DNA of 64,000 bases from Salipiger profundus (GTDB lineage: Bacteria > Pseudomonadota > Alphaproteobacteria > Rhodobacterales > Rhodobacteraceae): assembly GCF_001969385.1 (NCBI RefSeq), contig NZ_CP014796.1, positions 2,373,501 to 2,437,500 of the forward strand. Direction: 5' to 3'. Positions 15,940-26,244 of the stretch are shown in pieces. Position 1 is the first letter of the stretch, and every line of letters begins with the position of its first letter. A model generated the notes under the pieces. The model was given only the letters and a program-made list of their open reading frames with translations, was not told where the DNA came from and searched no databases. A program made the translations under genes and the position numbers.

Positions 15940-15972
15940 CGTATTCGCGGGGCCGGGCGACGCGCTTCGCCG

Positions 15973-15986
15973 TTGATGATGCTCAA
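15973..15986. promoter_or_regulatory. FNR-type box ahead of a universal stress gene
   Basis: TTGAT-GATG-CTCAA matches the FNR consensus TTGAT-N4-ATCAA at 9 of 10 positions. Its centre is 66 bp upstream of the ATG, compatible with activation from about -41.5 and a 24-nt leader. Confidence 0.6.
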
Positions 15987-16045
15987 TGCATTTCCGCGCA
16001 CATCGGTCAGACTTGTCGGAGCGGACGGATGTGGAGGACCACGCG

Positions 16046-16573
16046 ATGGCAAAGCGTATACTGGTAGCGACCGACGGATCGGACACGGCGGAGCGGGCGG
16101 TCGACACCGCGTCGCGGCTGGCAAAGGCATTGGGCAAGGAGCTCTGCATCGTGCACGTGCTGATGCACGGCCGGCCCAGCGAGGAATGGCTGCGCATGGC
16201 CGAGGTCGAGCATCTCGCAGAGCGCGTCATGCCCGAGCCGGCCGGAGGCGGCACAGGCGGGCGGATCACCATCGGGGATGTCATCGCGCGCGGCCGCGAG
16301 GATGCCGCCGCCTCGCGGATGCTCGTGCTGCTCGGCGACGAGATCGTCGCGCGGGCAAAGGCGCGGGCCGAGGATGCGGGCGTTCCCGTCGTGACCACCC
16401 GTGTCAGCTCGGGCGACTATGCCGACGAGATCCTCGACCTGGCCGAGGCCGAGGACGCCGAGATGATCGTCATGGGTCGTCGCGGGCTCGGGCGCGTGCG
16501 CGAGGCCCTGCTGGGCAGCGTGTCGCAGAAGGTGCTGCACCACGCGCCCTGCGCGGTCGTCGTGGTGCGCTGA
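16046..16573 (+). CDS. Universal stress protein (single UspA domain)
   Basis: The 175-residue protein begins MAKRILVATDGSDTAERAV and ends with the ATP-binding signature DAEMIVMGRRGLGRVREALL and SVSQKVLHHAPCAVVVV. A roughly 35-residue insertion (MPEPAGGGTGGRITIGDVIA) between the first strand pair makes it longer than the usual 140-150 residues. Usp proteins bind ATP and aid survival in growth arrest or low oxygen. ATG 16046 is chosen for GGAGGA upstream. The FNR-type box ahead suggests induction under low oxygen. Confidence 0.88.
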   Translation: MAKRILVATDGSDTAERAVDTASRLAKALGKELCIVHVLMHGRPSEEWLRMAEVEHLAERVMPEPAGGGTGGRITIGDVIARGREDAAASRMLVLLGDEIVARAKARAEDAGVPVVTTRVSSGDYADEILDLAEAEDAEMIVMGRRGLGRVREALLGSVSQKVLHHAPCAVVVVR

Positions 16574-16586
16574 GCGCCGCGCGCGG

Positions 16587-16600
16587 TTGATGGTCGACAA
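16587..16600. promoter_or_regulatory. FNR-type box ahead of the small lipoprotein gene
   Basis: TTGAT-GGTC-GACAA matches TTGAY-N4-RTCAA at 9 of 10 positions; its centre is 68 bp upstream of the ATG, almost the same spacing as in the preceding gene. Confidence 0.5.
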
Positions 16601-16661
16601 TGCGCGGGGAAGGCTGCGCGTGGGATGCAGGAGGACAGACAGCAACAAGGGAGTGCTTGCC

Positions 16662-16940
16662 ATGTTTTCCGGAACGATCCGCCTTCTGGCCGTCGTCGGG
16701 CTGGGACTGACCGCGGCCTGCGACACGCTCACGCCCGAACAGCGCACCGTGGTCGGTGTCACGGCCGGTGCCGCGGTGGGGCTGATCACCGCCGACGCGC
16801 TCGAGGCCGACAACGACTGGCGGCTCATCGCCGCGCTGGCCGGTGCGGCCGTCGGCACGCTCGTGGCCCAGAACAGCGCGACCGACAGATGCGCCTACGC
16901 GCGGGGCGATGGCACCTATTACACCGCACCCTGTCCCTGA
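16662..16940 (+). CDS. Small glycine-zipper lipoprotein
   Basis: A 92-residue protein with a short signal sequence ending in LGLTAAC; Cys20 is the likely lipid-modified residue. The mature part has two glycine/alanine-rich hydrophobic segments (VVGVTAGAAVGLITADAL and LIAALAGAAVGTLVAQNS), a glycine-zipper pattern as in small outer-membrane lipoproteins, and ends with a Cys-containing tail (CAYARGDGTYYTAPCP) that could form a disulfide. AAGGGAG precedes the start. Function is unknown; an envelope-stress or membrane-stabilising role is plausible. Confidence 0.75.
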   Translation: MFSGTIRLLAVVGLGLTAACDTLTPEQRTVVGVTAGAAVGLITADALEADNDWRLIAALAGAAVGTLVAQNSATDRCAYARGDGTYYTAPCP

Positions 16941-16946
16941 AACGGA

Positions 16947-16979
16947 GTGCGGCCCGCGCAATCGCTGCGCGGGCCGCAC
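16947..16979. terminator. 14-bp perfect hairpin between convergent genes
   Basis: GTGCGGCCCGCGCA and TGCGCGGGCCGCAC flank an ATCGC loop, between the lipoprotein stop and the convergent FNR-type gene. It has no U-tract but its position suggests bidirectional termination. Confidence 0.6.
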
Positions 16980-17007
16980 CCAGGTGTCCTGACGTCGCGG
17001 TGAAGGC

Positions 17008-17874
17008 TCAGTGCGTGGTCGGTGTCGCTCTCCCTTTCCGGGCGGGGCCGGAACCCGCGACCGCGTGGTGATCGTTTCCGGCGGGACGATCAGACCAGTC
17101 CTGCCAGAACTGCCGTTCCTCAGCCGGCCTCGCCGAGACGCTGCTTGGCCGCGGGGGCACCGCGTCGTCTCCGGCCAGCAGGCGAAGCGTTCCGAGGTCG
17201 ACGATCTCCGCGCAATCCGGGGTAATCAGGTCGATGGCGCCCTTCTCGTCGAGCCGGCGCAGGCTGCGGCAGAGCGTTTCAACCGTCATGTCCAGGAGCG
17301 AGGCGAGATCGCGCCGGGTCAGCTCGATCCGGATCACGGGCGCCGCTTCGCCGGAGCGCTGTGGCAATTGCTGTAGCAGCCAGAGGGCGACCCGCTCGAG
17401 CGTGCTGCGGCCCCGCATCTTCACGACCGAAAGCTGCAGTTCCTCGAGCTGCTGCGTCATGGTCACAAGGCAGGCGCGGAAATGCTGCGGGCGTTCCCGC
17501 AGGAAGCGCTCCCATATCGGGCGTGGCATCCAGCAGATGTCGGCATCGGTCGCAGTCTCGACTGCGAAGCCGCTGGTCTCGCTTCCGGGAATGCCCACGA
17601 GCTGCCCGCTGCGCAGGATCTGCAACAGGTGCTCCTCGCCACGCTCGGTCAGCATGACCACCTTCACCAGCCCTCGGGCGATCACGCCGACCCGGTCGCT
17701 CGGCTCTCCCTGCGTGGCGATCTCGGTGCCCCTGTCATAGGATTTCCAGCTGCTGTGCGCCGAGAACTCGACAAGCGACTCCGCATCGAAGGCACTGCAG
17801 AACCCGCTGCTCCTCACGGCACAGCCGTGGCATCTCGTTGCGCCGGGCTGCCGCATCGTTTCGTGGTAACGCAT
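17008..17874 (-). CDS. FNR-type oxygen-sensing transcription regulator
   Basis: The 288-residue Crp/Fnr protein has C15-x2-C18-x7-C26 at the N-terminus and C114 in the effector domain (ADICWMP), the four positions that hold the oxygen-labile [4Fe-4S] cluster in FNR/FnrL proteins. A cyclic-nucleotide-binding-like barrel, a dimer helix and a helix-turn-helix (LTRRDLASLLDM, VETLCRSLRR) follow. Recognition residues E199 and R203 match FNR, but the usual Ser is Cys202. About 50 residues beyond the HTH form an unusual Pro/Arg-rich tail. GGGGGAGAG precedes the ATG. FNR-like boxes occur before many neighbouring genes, so it is the likely local regulator. Genome-wide FnrL or a paralogue are alternatives. 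Confidence 0.85.
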   Translation of the reverse strand: MRYHETMRQPGATRCHGCAVRSSGFCSAFDAESLVEFSAHSSWKSYDRGTEIATQGEPSDRVGVIARGLVKVVMLTERGEEHLLQILRSGQLVGIPGSETSGFAVETATDADICWMPRPIWERFLRERPQHFRACLVTMTQQLEELQLSVVKMRGRSTLERVALWLLQQLPQRSGEAAPVIRIELTRRDLASLLDMTVETLCRSLRRLDEKGAIDLITPDCAEIVDLGTLRLLAGDDAVPPRPSSVSARPAEERQFWQDWSDRPAGNDHHAVAGSGPARKGRATPTTH

Positions 17875-18037
17875 CTCTCCCCCCCAACGTCACAGTCACG
17901 TGCAGGAGTAATGATTTCAGATTCTAGAATGTGAAGTCAGCAATAATATTGTGCAGAATTGTAAAGATATTCGTCGGCCTCGGACAGGCGCGGCAGCGCG
18001 AACCCTCCGGGCGCCGCGACGGGCGCTCGGAGCCTTG

Positions 18038-18097
18038 TCAAATCGGCGCTTGCGGGGCCGGGGCTCGGGTGCCGGGAACGTCCTTCTTCTTTGACAT
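18038..18097 (-). CDS. Possible 19-residue small ORF with a very strong ribosome site
   Basis: AAGGAGGAGGAAGAC precedes an ATG that encodes MSKKKDVPGTRAPAPQAPI and stops. The ribosome site is among the strongest in the window and a perfect FNR-type box lies 167 bp upstream on the same strand. The peptide is basic and proline-rich and resembles no family I know. It may be a small protein, a leader peptide of the FNR-type gene 160 bp downstream, or part of a small RNA. Expression is unproven. Confidence 0.4.
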   Translation of the reverse strand: MSKKKDVPGTRAPAPQAPI

Positions 18098-18263
18098 GTC
18101 TTCCTCCTCCTTGGCGACCGGTGCGCCGCCGGTCGGCCCAACGGGGATTGGATGGGTCCGGCCGGGCGGCGCGTCCGCGGGTCCCGGTCAGGGGCCGGGA
18201 CAATCGTTGGGACGGTGACCCCGCGAACAACTCCGACTCTGCCGGGGGCGGCGCGGAGGGGCA

Positions 18264-18277
18264 TTGACGGTGGTCAA
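18264..18277. promoter_or_regulatory. Perfect FNR/FixK-type box
   Basis: TTGAC-GGTG-GTCAA is a perfect TTGAC-N4-GTCAA palindrome, flanked by GCA on the left. It lies between the lon stop and the small ORF; on the - strand it would drive transcription through 18230-18000 toward the FNR-type gene. Confidence 0.65.
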
Positions 18278-18298
18278 CCCCGCGCCCTGACGGGCCCC

Positions 18299-20655
<2,357 letters not shown>

Positions 20656-20659
<4 letters not shown>

Positions 20660-21063
20660 GCCACGGCGCCCCGGCTGATCTTGGCGAGCCGAATGAGCAA
20701 ACCGCCGGGGCAGACTTCGCGCGTGACGCGATACGGCGCGTCCGGGATGGCGACCTGACGCTCGAAGCGTCCCCAAGGCAGCTCGAGCCGCAGGATCGCG
20801 GCGTTGCGCAGGGCCTCGGGTCGGTCGCGCCGTCCGCTAAGGCGCAGCCGCCCGGCGCTGGCGTCGATCTCGATGGTTTCAGTGTCCACGCCGGGCAGGG
20901 CCACGTAGGCGAGCAGCTCTGTCTCGGTCTCGATCAGGTCCATGGGCGGCTCCCAGCCGTCGTGCGGCGAAACGCCGAAGTCCAGCCGTTGCAGCGCCTC
21001 GATCCGTTTCAGCCGGGACAGGGCGTCTGACAGCATGAGGTTCTGAACCCGTGACTGTGCCAC
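20656..21063 (-). CDS. Hsp20-like (alpha-crystallin domain) protein
   Basis: A 135-residue protein with a short N-terminus and an alpha-crystallin-type domain: PPMDLIETETELLAYVALPG, VDTETIEIDASAGRLRLSG and an I-x-L/I-like end (GGLLIRLAK). It is somewhat divergent: the usual A-x-x-x-NGVL is replaced by TREVCPGGLLIRL. The start is GTG at 21063 (MAQSRVQNLMLSD) with GGAGAGTGAG just ahead. It would hold unfolded proteins for refolding, or for the co-transcribed Lon. Two FNR-type boxes lie in the divergent promoter upstream. Confidence 0.82.
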
Positions 21064-21120
21064 CTCACTCTCCGCATGACGTTCATTCTGATGGTGTCGC
21101 GCCGCAGCGCGGAAATTGCA

Positions 21121-21134
21121 TTGACGGCGCGCAA
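21121..21134. promoter_or_regulatory. FNR-like box ahead of hsp20-lon
   Basis: TTGAC-GGCG-CGCAA matches at 8 of 10 positions. Its centre is 64 bp before the hsp20-like GTG, the same spacing as the other boxes in this island. Confidence 0.45.
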
Positions 21135-21159
21135 TCACGGCACAGGACGCCCATCCCGT

Positions 21160-21173
21160 GTGACCGGCGTCAA
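21160..21173. promoter_or_regulatory. FNR/FixK-type box ahead of the bactofilin-like gene
   Basis: GTGAC-CGGC-GTCAA matches at 9 of 10 positions. Its centre is 62 bp before the ATG at 21229 and 103 bp before the divergent hsp20-like start. Confidence 0.55.
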
Positions 21174-21228
21174 TGAACCGTCGCGGACGGGGGGCTAGGG
21201 TGCGGCCTGTCAACTGGAGGCTGAAGCC

Positions 21229-22395
21229 ATGCGAACCATCGTCTGTCTCGCCGCGGCGCTCGTCGCCTGCGCGCTCACGCCCTCGCCGGGGTTCGGCGAG
21301 GGCTCCGACGTCACCAACGGAAGCGACCGCTACATCTCCGGCAGCGCGGTCATGCCGGCGCTCGACGGCTCGGGCGAGACCTTTGCCGCCGGCGCCACCG
21401 TCGTGCTGAGAGGCCGCGCCGGCGGGGACACCCACGCCGCGGGCTTCGACGTGTCGGTCGAAGCCCCGGTCACCGGCGACCTCTATGCCGCCGGAGGCTC
21501 TGTCACGGTCTACGCGCCGGTTTCCGAGGACCTGACCGCCGCCGGCTTCAGCCTGCGCACCACCTCCGAGGCAGTGGTGTCGGGCAACGCGCGGCTGGCG
21601 GGCGGGGTGCTCGTCCTCGACGGGCCGGTGGCCGGCGCGCTCACGGCCTCGGGCGGCGAGGTGACGCTGAACGCGGCCATCTCGGGTGACGTGCGGCTTG
21701 CCGCGCGCACGGTCAGCTTCGGCCCCGAGGCGCGCATCGACGGACGGCTGATGCTCTCCGCCCCGGCGCCGGTGGACGTGCCCGAGACGGTCATCGCCGC
21801 CGACCGCGTGCGCTACGAGCCGCTGCGGATCCCCGACGCCTTCGCCGAGGCGGCGCGTCACTGGGAGGACGGGCCGATGCCCGAGGTGCCGGTCTTCGGG
21901 GCGGCACTGCTCACGCTTGCGCTAACCCTCGTGTTCCTGATCGCGCTGTCGGCCATCCTGCTGGCCTTCGCCGGGGCCACGGTCGAGCGGTTGCGCAAGG
22001 CGGTCGAGGCACGCCCAGGCGTCGCGGCGCTTGCGGGGCTGGGCGGGCTCTCGGCGCTCTTCGGCATGGTGCCGGTGGCGGCGCTCACCCTGCTGGGCAT
22101 TCCCTTCGTGCCCTTCGCGCTGGTGCTGGTCGTGGTCGGCTGGACGCTCGGCTACCTGCTGGGGCTGCACGTCGTCACGATGCGGCTGCTTGCGAGCTTC
22201 GGCAAGGGCGGCACACCGGGGCTGGCCGCGCAGCTGGCGGTGCTGAGCCTCGGGCTCGTGGTCGCTGCGCTGCTGAACTTCGTGCCGTTCCTCGGCTGGT
22301 TCGTGAACGTGGTCCTCGTGGTGCTCGGCGTGGGGGGCATGACGCTCGCCATCTTCGAGCGCAGCCGGGGCACAGCCACCCCCGCCGCCGGATGA
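21229..22395 (+). CDS. Bactofilin-like domain fused to a membrane module
   Basis: The 388-residue protein has a signal peptide (MRTIVCLAAALVACALTPSP), then about 160 residues of short repeated strands with the bactofilin-like pattern G-x-[A/V]-x-G-x-[V/L] (for example GDLYAAGGSVTVYAPVSEDL), then about four transmembrane helices from roughly residue 222, with RLRKAVEARPGVAAL between helices 1 and 2. The beta-helix would face the periplasm. Many bacteria carry such polymer-forming-domain membrane proteins of unknown function. GGAGG precedes the ATG. It is divergent from hsp20-lon with an FNR-type box in between. Confidence 0.78.
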   Translation: MRTIVCLAAALVACALTPSPGFGEGSDVTNGSDRYISGSAVMPALDGSGETFAAGATVVLRGRAGGDTHAAGFDVSVEAPVTGDLYAAGGSVTVYAPVSEDLTAAGFSLRTTSEAVVSGNARLAGGVLVLDGPVAGALTASGGEVTLNAAISGDVRLAARTVSFGPEARIDGRLMLSAPAPVDVPETVIAADRVRYEPLRIPDAFAEAARHWEDGPMPEVPVFGAALLTLALTLVFLIALSAILLAFAGATVERLRKAVEARPGVAALAGLGGLSALFGMVPVAALTLLGIPFVPFALVLVVVGWTLGYLLGLHVVTMRLLASFGKGGTPGLAAQLAVLSLGLVVAALLNFVPFLGWFVNVVLVVLGVGGMTLAIFERSRGTATPAAG

Positions 22396-22414
22396 AGGGC
22401 AGGGCGGGCCGGCG

Positions 22415-25051
22415 TCAGACCCGGCCCGCCGCCGCCGGTCGCGACAGGTAGAGCGTGCCGGCGAGGAGCGGCAGGAGGCTCATGCCGAGCGCCAGCAGCA
22501 GGCCGGACAGGCCGGGCGTCGGCAGGCTCAGCACGGCCGCAAGCCCCGGCACCCAGAGCGCCGCCGCGAGCAGCAGCAGGCACAGCGCAAGCGCGCCCCA
22601 GACGAAGGGGTTGCGGATCTCGCCGTCGCGCAGGAGCCGGCTTCCCGGCTGGCGCGCGTTGAACACGTTCCAGAGCTGGGCCAGCGCAAGCGTGAGGAAC
22701 GCCACGGTGACCGCCTGGTCAGTCGGCAGGTGCAATTCCAGCAGCGCCAGCGCGAAGGCGACGAGCGTGGCGACGGTGATGGCGCCACCAAGCAGCGCCA
22801 CCCGCGTCCATTCCGGCCGCCCCATGATCGGCTCGGCCGGGTCGCGCGGCGGCCTGTCGGCCATGCTTGCCGAGCCGCGCCCGAGCCCGAGGGCGAAGGC
22901 GGGGAACACGTCTGTCACCAGGTTCAGGAACAGGATCTGCAGCGGCAGGAGCGGCGCGGGCAGGCCGATCCCCACGGCGAGGCCGACCACGAGCACCTCG
23001 CTGATGTTGCAGGACATCAGGTAGACCACGAACTTGCGGATGTTGTCGAAGATGATGCGGCCTTCGTGCACGGCGGCGACGATGGTCGCGAAGGAATCGT
23101 CGCGCAGCACCACGTCGGCGGCCTCGCGCGCGACCTGTGTGCCGCGCTGGCCCATGGCTATGCCGATGTCTGCCTTGCCGAGGGCCGGGGCGTCGTTGAC
23201 CCCGTCGCCGGTCATGGCGACCACGTGACCGGCGCGCTGGAAGAAGGCGACGAGCGCGAGCTTGGTCTCGGGGTCGACGCGGGCGAAGACATCGCCCGCC
23301 GCCACGCGCGAGGCCAGGGCCTTGTCGGGGTAAACCGGGTCGAAGCCCGCGAGCGCGCGGCCCTCGAGCACCTTCGGACCGTCGCCTGCAATGCCCGCGT
23401 CGCGGGCGATCCGCGCGGCGGTGGCCGCATGGTCCCCGGTCAGCATCACGACCCGGATCCCGGCGCGGTGGCAGTCCGCGATGGCATCGGGCACCTCGGC
23501 GCGCAGCGGATCGGCCAGCGCCACCAGCGCCACCAGCGTCAGCCCGTCATAGGGCGGCGCGTCGGCGCGGTCGGCCTGCTTCATCGCCAGCGCGAGGCAG
23601 CGCAGCCCCTCGTCGGCCATGGCCTCCACCCGTGCGAGCCAGCGTGCACGTGCCTCCGCGTCGAGCGACACCCGGCCCCGCGATGTCAGGACATGGTTCG
23701 AGGCGGAGACGATTGCTTCGGGCGCGCCCTTGACGGCGTAGAGGAACCACGGGCTTTCGATATGGACATGTGCCATCATGCGCCGCTCCGGGTCGAAGGC
23801 GTGTTCCGCCACCCGCGTGCCCGGGTCAGGCGCGATGCCGGCGCGTTTCGCCACCGCCAGAAGCGCCAGTTCCATCGGGTCGCCCGCCTGTTCCGCGCCG
23901 TCGTCGGCGCTGTTGCACAGCGCGCCGATCTGCAACGCCCGCGACAGCGGGCTGTCGGCGGCGGCGGTGACCGGGCCGCTGCCCGCGATCTCGGTCGCGC
24001 CGTCCTCGGTGACGTAGCGGGTCACGGTCATGCGGTTCTCGGTCAGCGTGCCGGTCTTGTCGGTGAGGATGAGCGTCGTCGCCCCAAGCGTTTCGACCGA
24101 GGCGAGCCGGTTGATGACCGCGTTGCGCCGCGCCATGCGCCACATGCCCCGCGCCAGGCAGAGCGTCGCGACCACCGGTAGCCCCTCGGGCACGGCGGCG
24201 ACGGCAAGCGCGACCCCGGTCTGCACGATCTCGGCCAGCGGGTAGCCCCGGATCACCCCGGCAAGGATGGTGATCGCGGCGAGCCCCAGCATGAGCCGCA
24301 CCAGCTTGTGCCCGAGCCGGTCGAGCCGGGCCTCGAGCGGTGTGGCCTCGGGGCGGGCCTCCTGCACCAGCTGGCTGATCCTTCCGATCTCCGTCGCCAT
24401 GCCGGTGCCGGTGACGATGCCCTCGGCGGTGCCCCGGGTGACGGCGGTGCCCTTCCACGCCATGCCGGTGCGATCCGCGAGCGGCATGTCGGCGGCCACC
24501 GCGGCGCTGTCCTTGTCGACCGGGAGCGACTCGCCGGTCAGCACGGATTCGTCGCATTGCAGCCCGGCTGCCCGGATGAGCCGCAGGTCGGCGGTGACCA
24601 TGTCGCCCGCCTCGAGCAGCACGATGTCCCCGGGCACCAGATCCTGCGCCGGAATGACCGCGCCACCGCCGTCGCGGCGCACGCGGGTGCGGGTCTCGGC
24701 GATGTGGCGCAGGGCCTCCATCGAGCGCTGGGCACGCCACTCGGTGACGAAGCCGATGGCGCCGTTGATGAGCAGCACGACCCCGATGGCGAGGGCTTCG
24801 GGAATGTCGCCGAGCGCAAAGGCCAGAAGCGCCGCGCCGGCGAGCAGGTAGACTACGACGCTGCGGAACTGGTGCAGGAGCATCGCGACAAGACTTCGCG
24901 GTCTGAGGCTGCGCAGATGGTTCGGACCGAAGACGGCAAGTCGCCTCGCGGCTTCGGAAGCTGTCAGGCCCTTGGCGGGTGTCACCTCCAGCCGGTCGGC
25001 CAGTGTGTCGGGAGAGAGCGAATGCGGGGTGTCGGGCAGACGCGACGACAT
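22415..25051 (-). CDS. P-type (P2-like) cation-transporting ATPase
   Basis: The 878-residue protein has a cation-ATPase N-terminal domain, actuator TGES loop (SVLTGESLPVDKDS), a PEGLP membrane motif in helix 4, phosphorylation site DKTGTLTENRMTVT, nucleotide-binding KGAPEAI, and hinge MTGDGVNDAPALGKADIGIA, plus a C-terminal membrane domain of about six helices. This is the P2A/P2B-like class that exports Ca2+ or other cations across the inner membrane; the exact ion cannot be read. Start ATG 25051 has AAGGAC ahead. Similar ATPases occur beside Usp, Hsp20 and phosphoribosyltransferase genes in low-oxygen stress clusters, as here. Confidence 0.92.
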   Translation of the reverse strand: MSSRLPDTPHSLSPDTLADRLEVTPAKGLTASEAARRLAVFGPNHLRSLRPRSLVAMLLHQFRSVVVYLLAGAALLAFALGDIPEALAIGVVLLINGAIGFVTEWRAQRSMEALRHIAETRTRVRRDGGGAVIPAQDLVPGDIVLLEAGDMVTADLRLIRAAGLQCDESVLTGESLPVDKDSAAVAADMPLADRTGMAWKGTAVTRGTAEGIVTGTGMATEIGRISQLVQEARPEATPLEARLDRLGHKLVRLMLGLAAITILAGVIRGYPLAEIVQTGVALAVAAVPEGLPVVATLCLARGMWRMARRNAVINRLASVETLGATTLILTDKTGTLTENRMTVTRYVTEDGATEIAGSGPVTAAADSPLSRALQIGALCNSADDGAEQAGDPMELALLAVAKRAGIAPDPGTRVAEHAFDPERRMMAHVHIESPWFLYAVKGAPEAIVSASNHVLTSRGRVSLDAEARARWLARVEAMADEGLRCLALAMKQADRADAPPYDGLTLVALVALADPLRAEVPDAIADCHRAGIRVVMLTGDHAATAARIARDAGIAGDGPKVLEGRALAGFDPVYPDKALASRVAAGDVFARVDPETKLALVAFFQRAGHVVAMTGDGVNDAPALGKADIGIAMGQRGTQVAREAADVVLRDDSFATIVAAVHEGRIIFDNIRKFVVYLMSCNISEVLVVGLAVGIGLPAPLLPLQILFLNLVTDVFPAFALGLGRGSASMADRPPRDPAEPIMGRPEWTRVALLGGAITVATLVAFALALLELHLPTDQAVTVAFLTLALAQLWNVFNARQPGSRLLRDGEIRNPFVWGALALCLLLLAAALWVPGLAAVLSLPTPGLSGLLLALGMSLLPLLAGTLYLSRPAAAGRV

Positions 25052-25109
25052 GGTGAAAGTCCTTGGATGAAGCGTCGCGGCCATCCTAGCGCCTCGGCCG
25101 AGCGACGCC

Positions 25110-25123
25110 ATGACGCGGAACAA
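25110..25123. promoter_or_regulatory. Weak FNR-like box ahead of the P-type ATPase
   Basis: ATGAC-GCGG-AACAA matches the consensus at 8 of 10 positions. On its own it would be ignored, but its centre is 65 bp before the start codon, matching the spacing of the better boxes. Confidence 0.3.
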
Positions 25124-25250
25124 GCGCGGCGCGATCATATGCCGGGGAGGCCGAGTTCCCTGTCAATTTGCGCGAGACGGTCCCGCCAGATCGGGGAAGC
25201 GGCGATTTCTGCCAGCAGGTCCTTCCGAGTCGCCGGCACCTCGGGGCGAC

Positions 25251-25282
25251 GCGGCGCCGCGCCGGGCCGAGCGCGGCGCCGC
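25251..25282 (-). terminator. Strong GC hairpin after the tandem Usp gene
   Basis: GCGGCGCCGCG and CGCGGCGCCGC form an 11-bp perfect stem with a 10-nt loop, 22 bp past the stop of the gene on the - strand. No U-tract follows, so termination is probable but not certain. Confidence 0.5.
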
Positions 25283-25304
25283 GTTCCGATGGGGGCCGGG
25301 GGGA

Positions 25305-26138
25305 TCACTTCGACAGGAGAACGGGCAGGGGAGACTTGTAGAGCAGGTCCCGCGTGACCGCGCCGATGACGAAATCGTAGAGCTGGGAGTGACCGAAGGC
25401 ACCGGCGACGAGCAGGTCGGCGCCGAAGTCCTGCGCCGCTCCGATCAGCGTCTCGCCGCGGTTGTCGGCGGTGGCGTTGCGCTCGCTCACCGACACCTTG
25501 TAGCCCAGCCGGTCGAGTGCGGTGGCGAAATCGTCCTTGCTGTCGAGGCCGGGCACTGCGTCGGCGGCACGAGAGATTACCGAGACCAGCTGGATTTCCG
25601 CACCGGATCTTGCGAGTGCCAGGGCGTCATGCGCCGCGCGCGTTGCCTCTCGGGTGTCGCTCCAGCCCATGACGATGCGCTCCGCGCCACCCTCCAGCGC
25701 GGCCTCGGGGGTGAGCACGAGCACAGGTCGCCCGAGGTTGCGGATCATCCGCTCGAGCAGGTTGCAATCGTCCGGCGAGCGGGTTTGCGAGCCGTTGGTG
25801 CCGACCACCACGAGGTCGGCCGCACGGGTGGAAGAAAGGATGAACGCCTCGGTGCCGTAGAGCGCCGAATGCCGGCGGAACTCGGCCAGAAGCCCGTTCG
25901 CCTTGACCTCCTTGTCGAAGATCGCGCGGATCTTCTCGGACTCCTGCTCCTCCCACTCCCGGACCGAGGCGTAGATCATCGGATCGGCCCCGAGCCCGTC
26001 GAAATATATCATCGGCGTGTAGGGGTGCAGCGCGATGAAATGCGCGTCCAGTGCGGCAGCCATCGCGGCGGCCCGGGCGATGAGCCACGGGGCCTCCTCG
26101 GAATCGAAGATGACGAGCGCGAGTGTCTTGATGGGCAT
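25305..26138 (-). CDS. Universal stress protein with two Usp domains
   Basis: The 277-residue protein has an N-terminal Usp domain (MPIKTLALVIFDSEEAPWLI to RNLGRPVLVLTPEA, with TRAADLVVVGTNGSQ) and a second domain ending in DFGADLLVAGAFGHSQLYDF and LLYKSPLPVLLSK, where G-x2-G-type ATP-binding residues are partly kept. Tandem Usp proteins of this length are typical of proteobacterial stress islands. Start ATG 26138 follows a GGGGGGAGAACCGCC leader. An FNR-type box is centred about 90 bp upstream. Confidence 0.88.
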   Translation of the reverse strand: MPIKTLALVIFDSEEAPWLIARAAAMAAALDAHFIALHPYTPMIYFDGLGADPMIYASVREWEEQESEKIRAIFDKEVKANGLLAEFRRHSALYGTEAFILSSTRAADLVVVGTNGSQTRSPDDCNLLERMIRNLGRPVLVLTPEAALEGGAERIVMGWSDTREATRAAHDALALARSGAEIQLVSVISRAADAVPGLDSKDDFATALDRLGYKVSVSERNATADNRGETLIGAAQDFGADLLVAGAFGHSQLYDFVIGAVTRDLLYKSPLPVLLSK

Positions 26139-26220
26139 GGCGGTTCTCCCCCCGGCAGGTTGATCCGGCACCCTTGACCGATGCCGCGCGCAACCGTCGC
26201 CGGCCGGGAGCGTCCGCGCA

Positions 26221-26234
26221 TTGACGGCGGTCAT
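26221..26234. promoter_or_regulatory. FNR/FixK-type box ahead of the tandem Usp gene
   Basis: TTGAC-GGCG-GTCAT matches at 9 of 10 positions, with a GCA left flank like the boxes at 18264 and 27966. Its centre is 89 bp before the Usp ATG. Confidence 0.6.
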
Positions 26235-26244
26235 CGCGCCGTCG

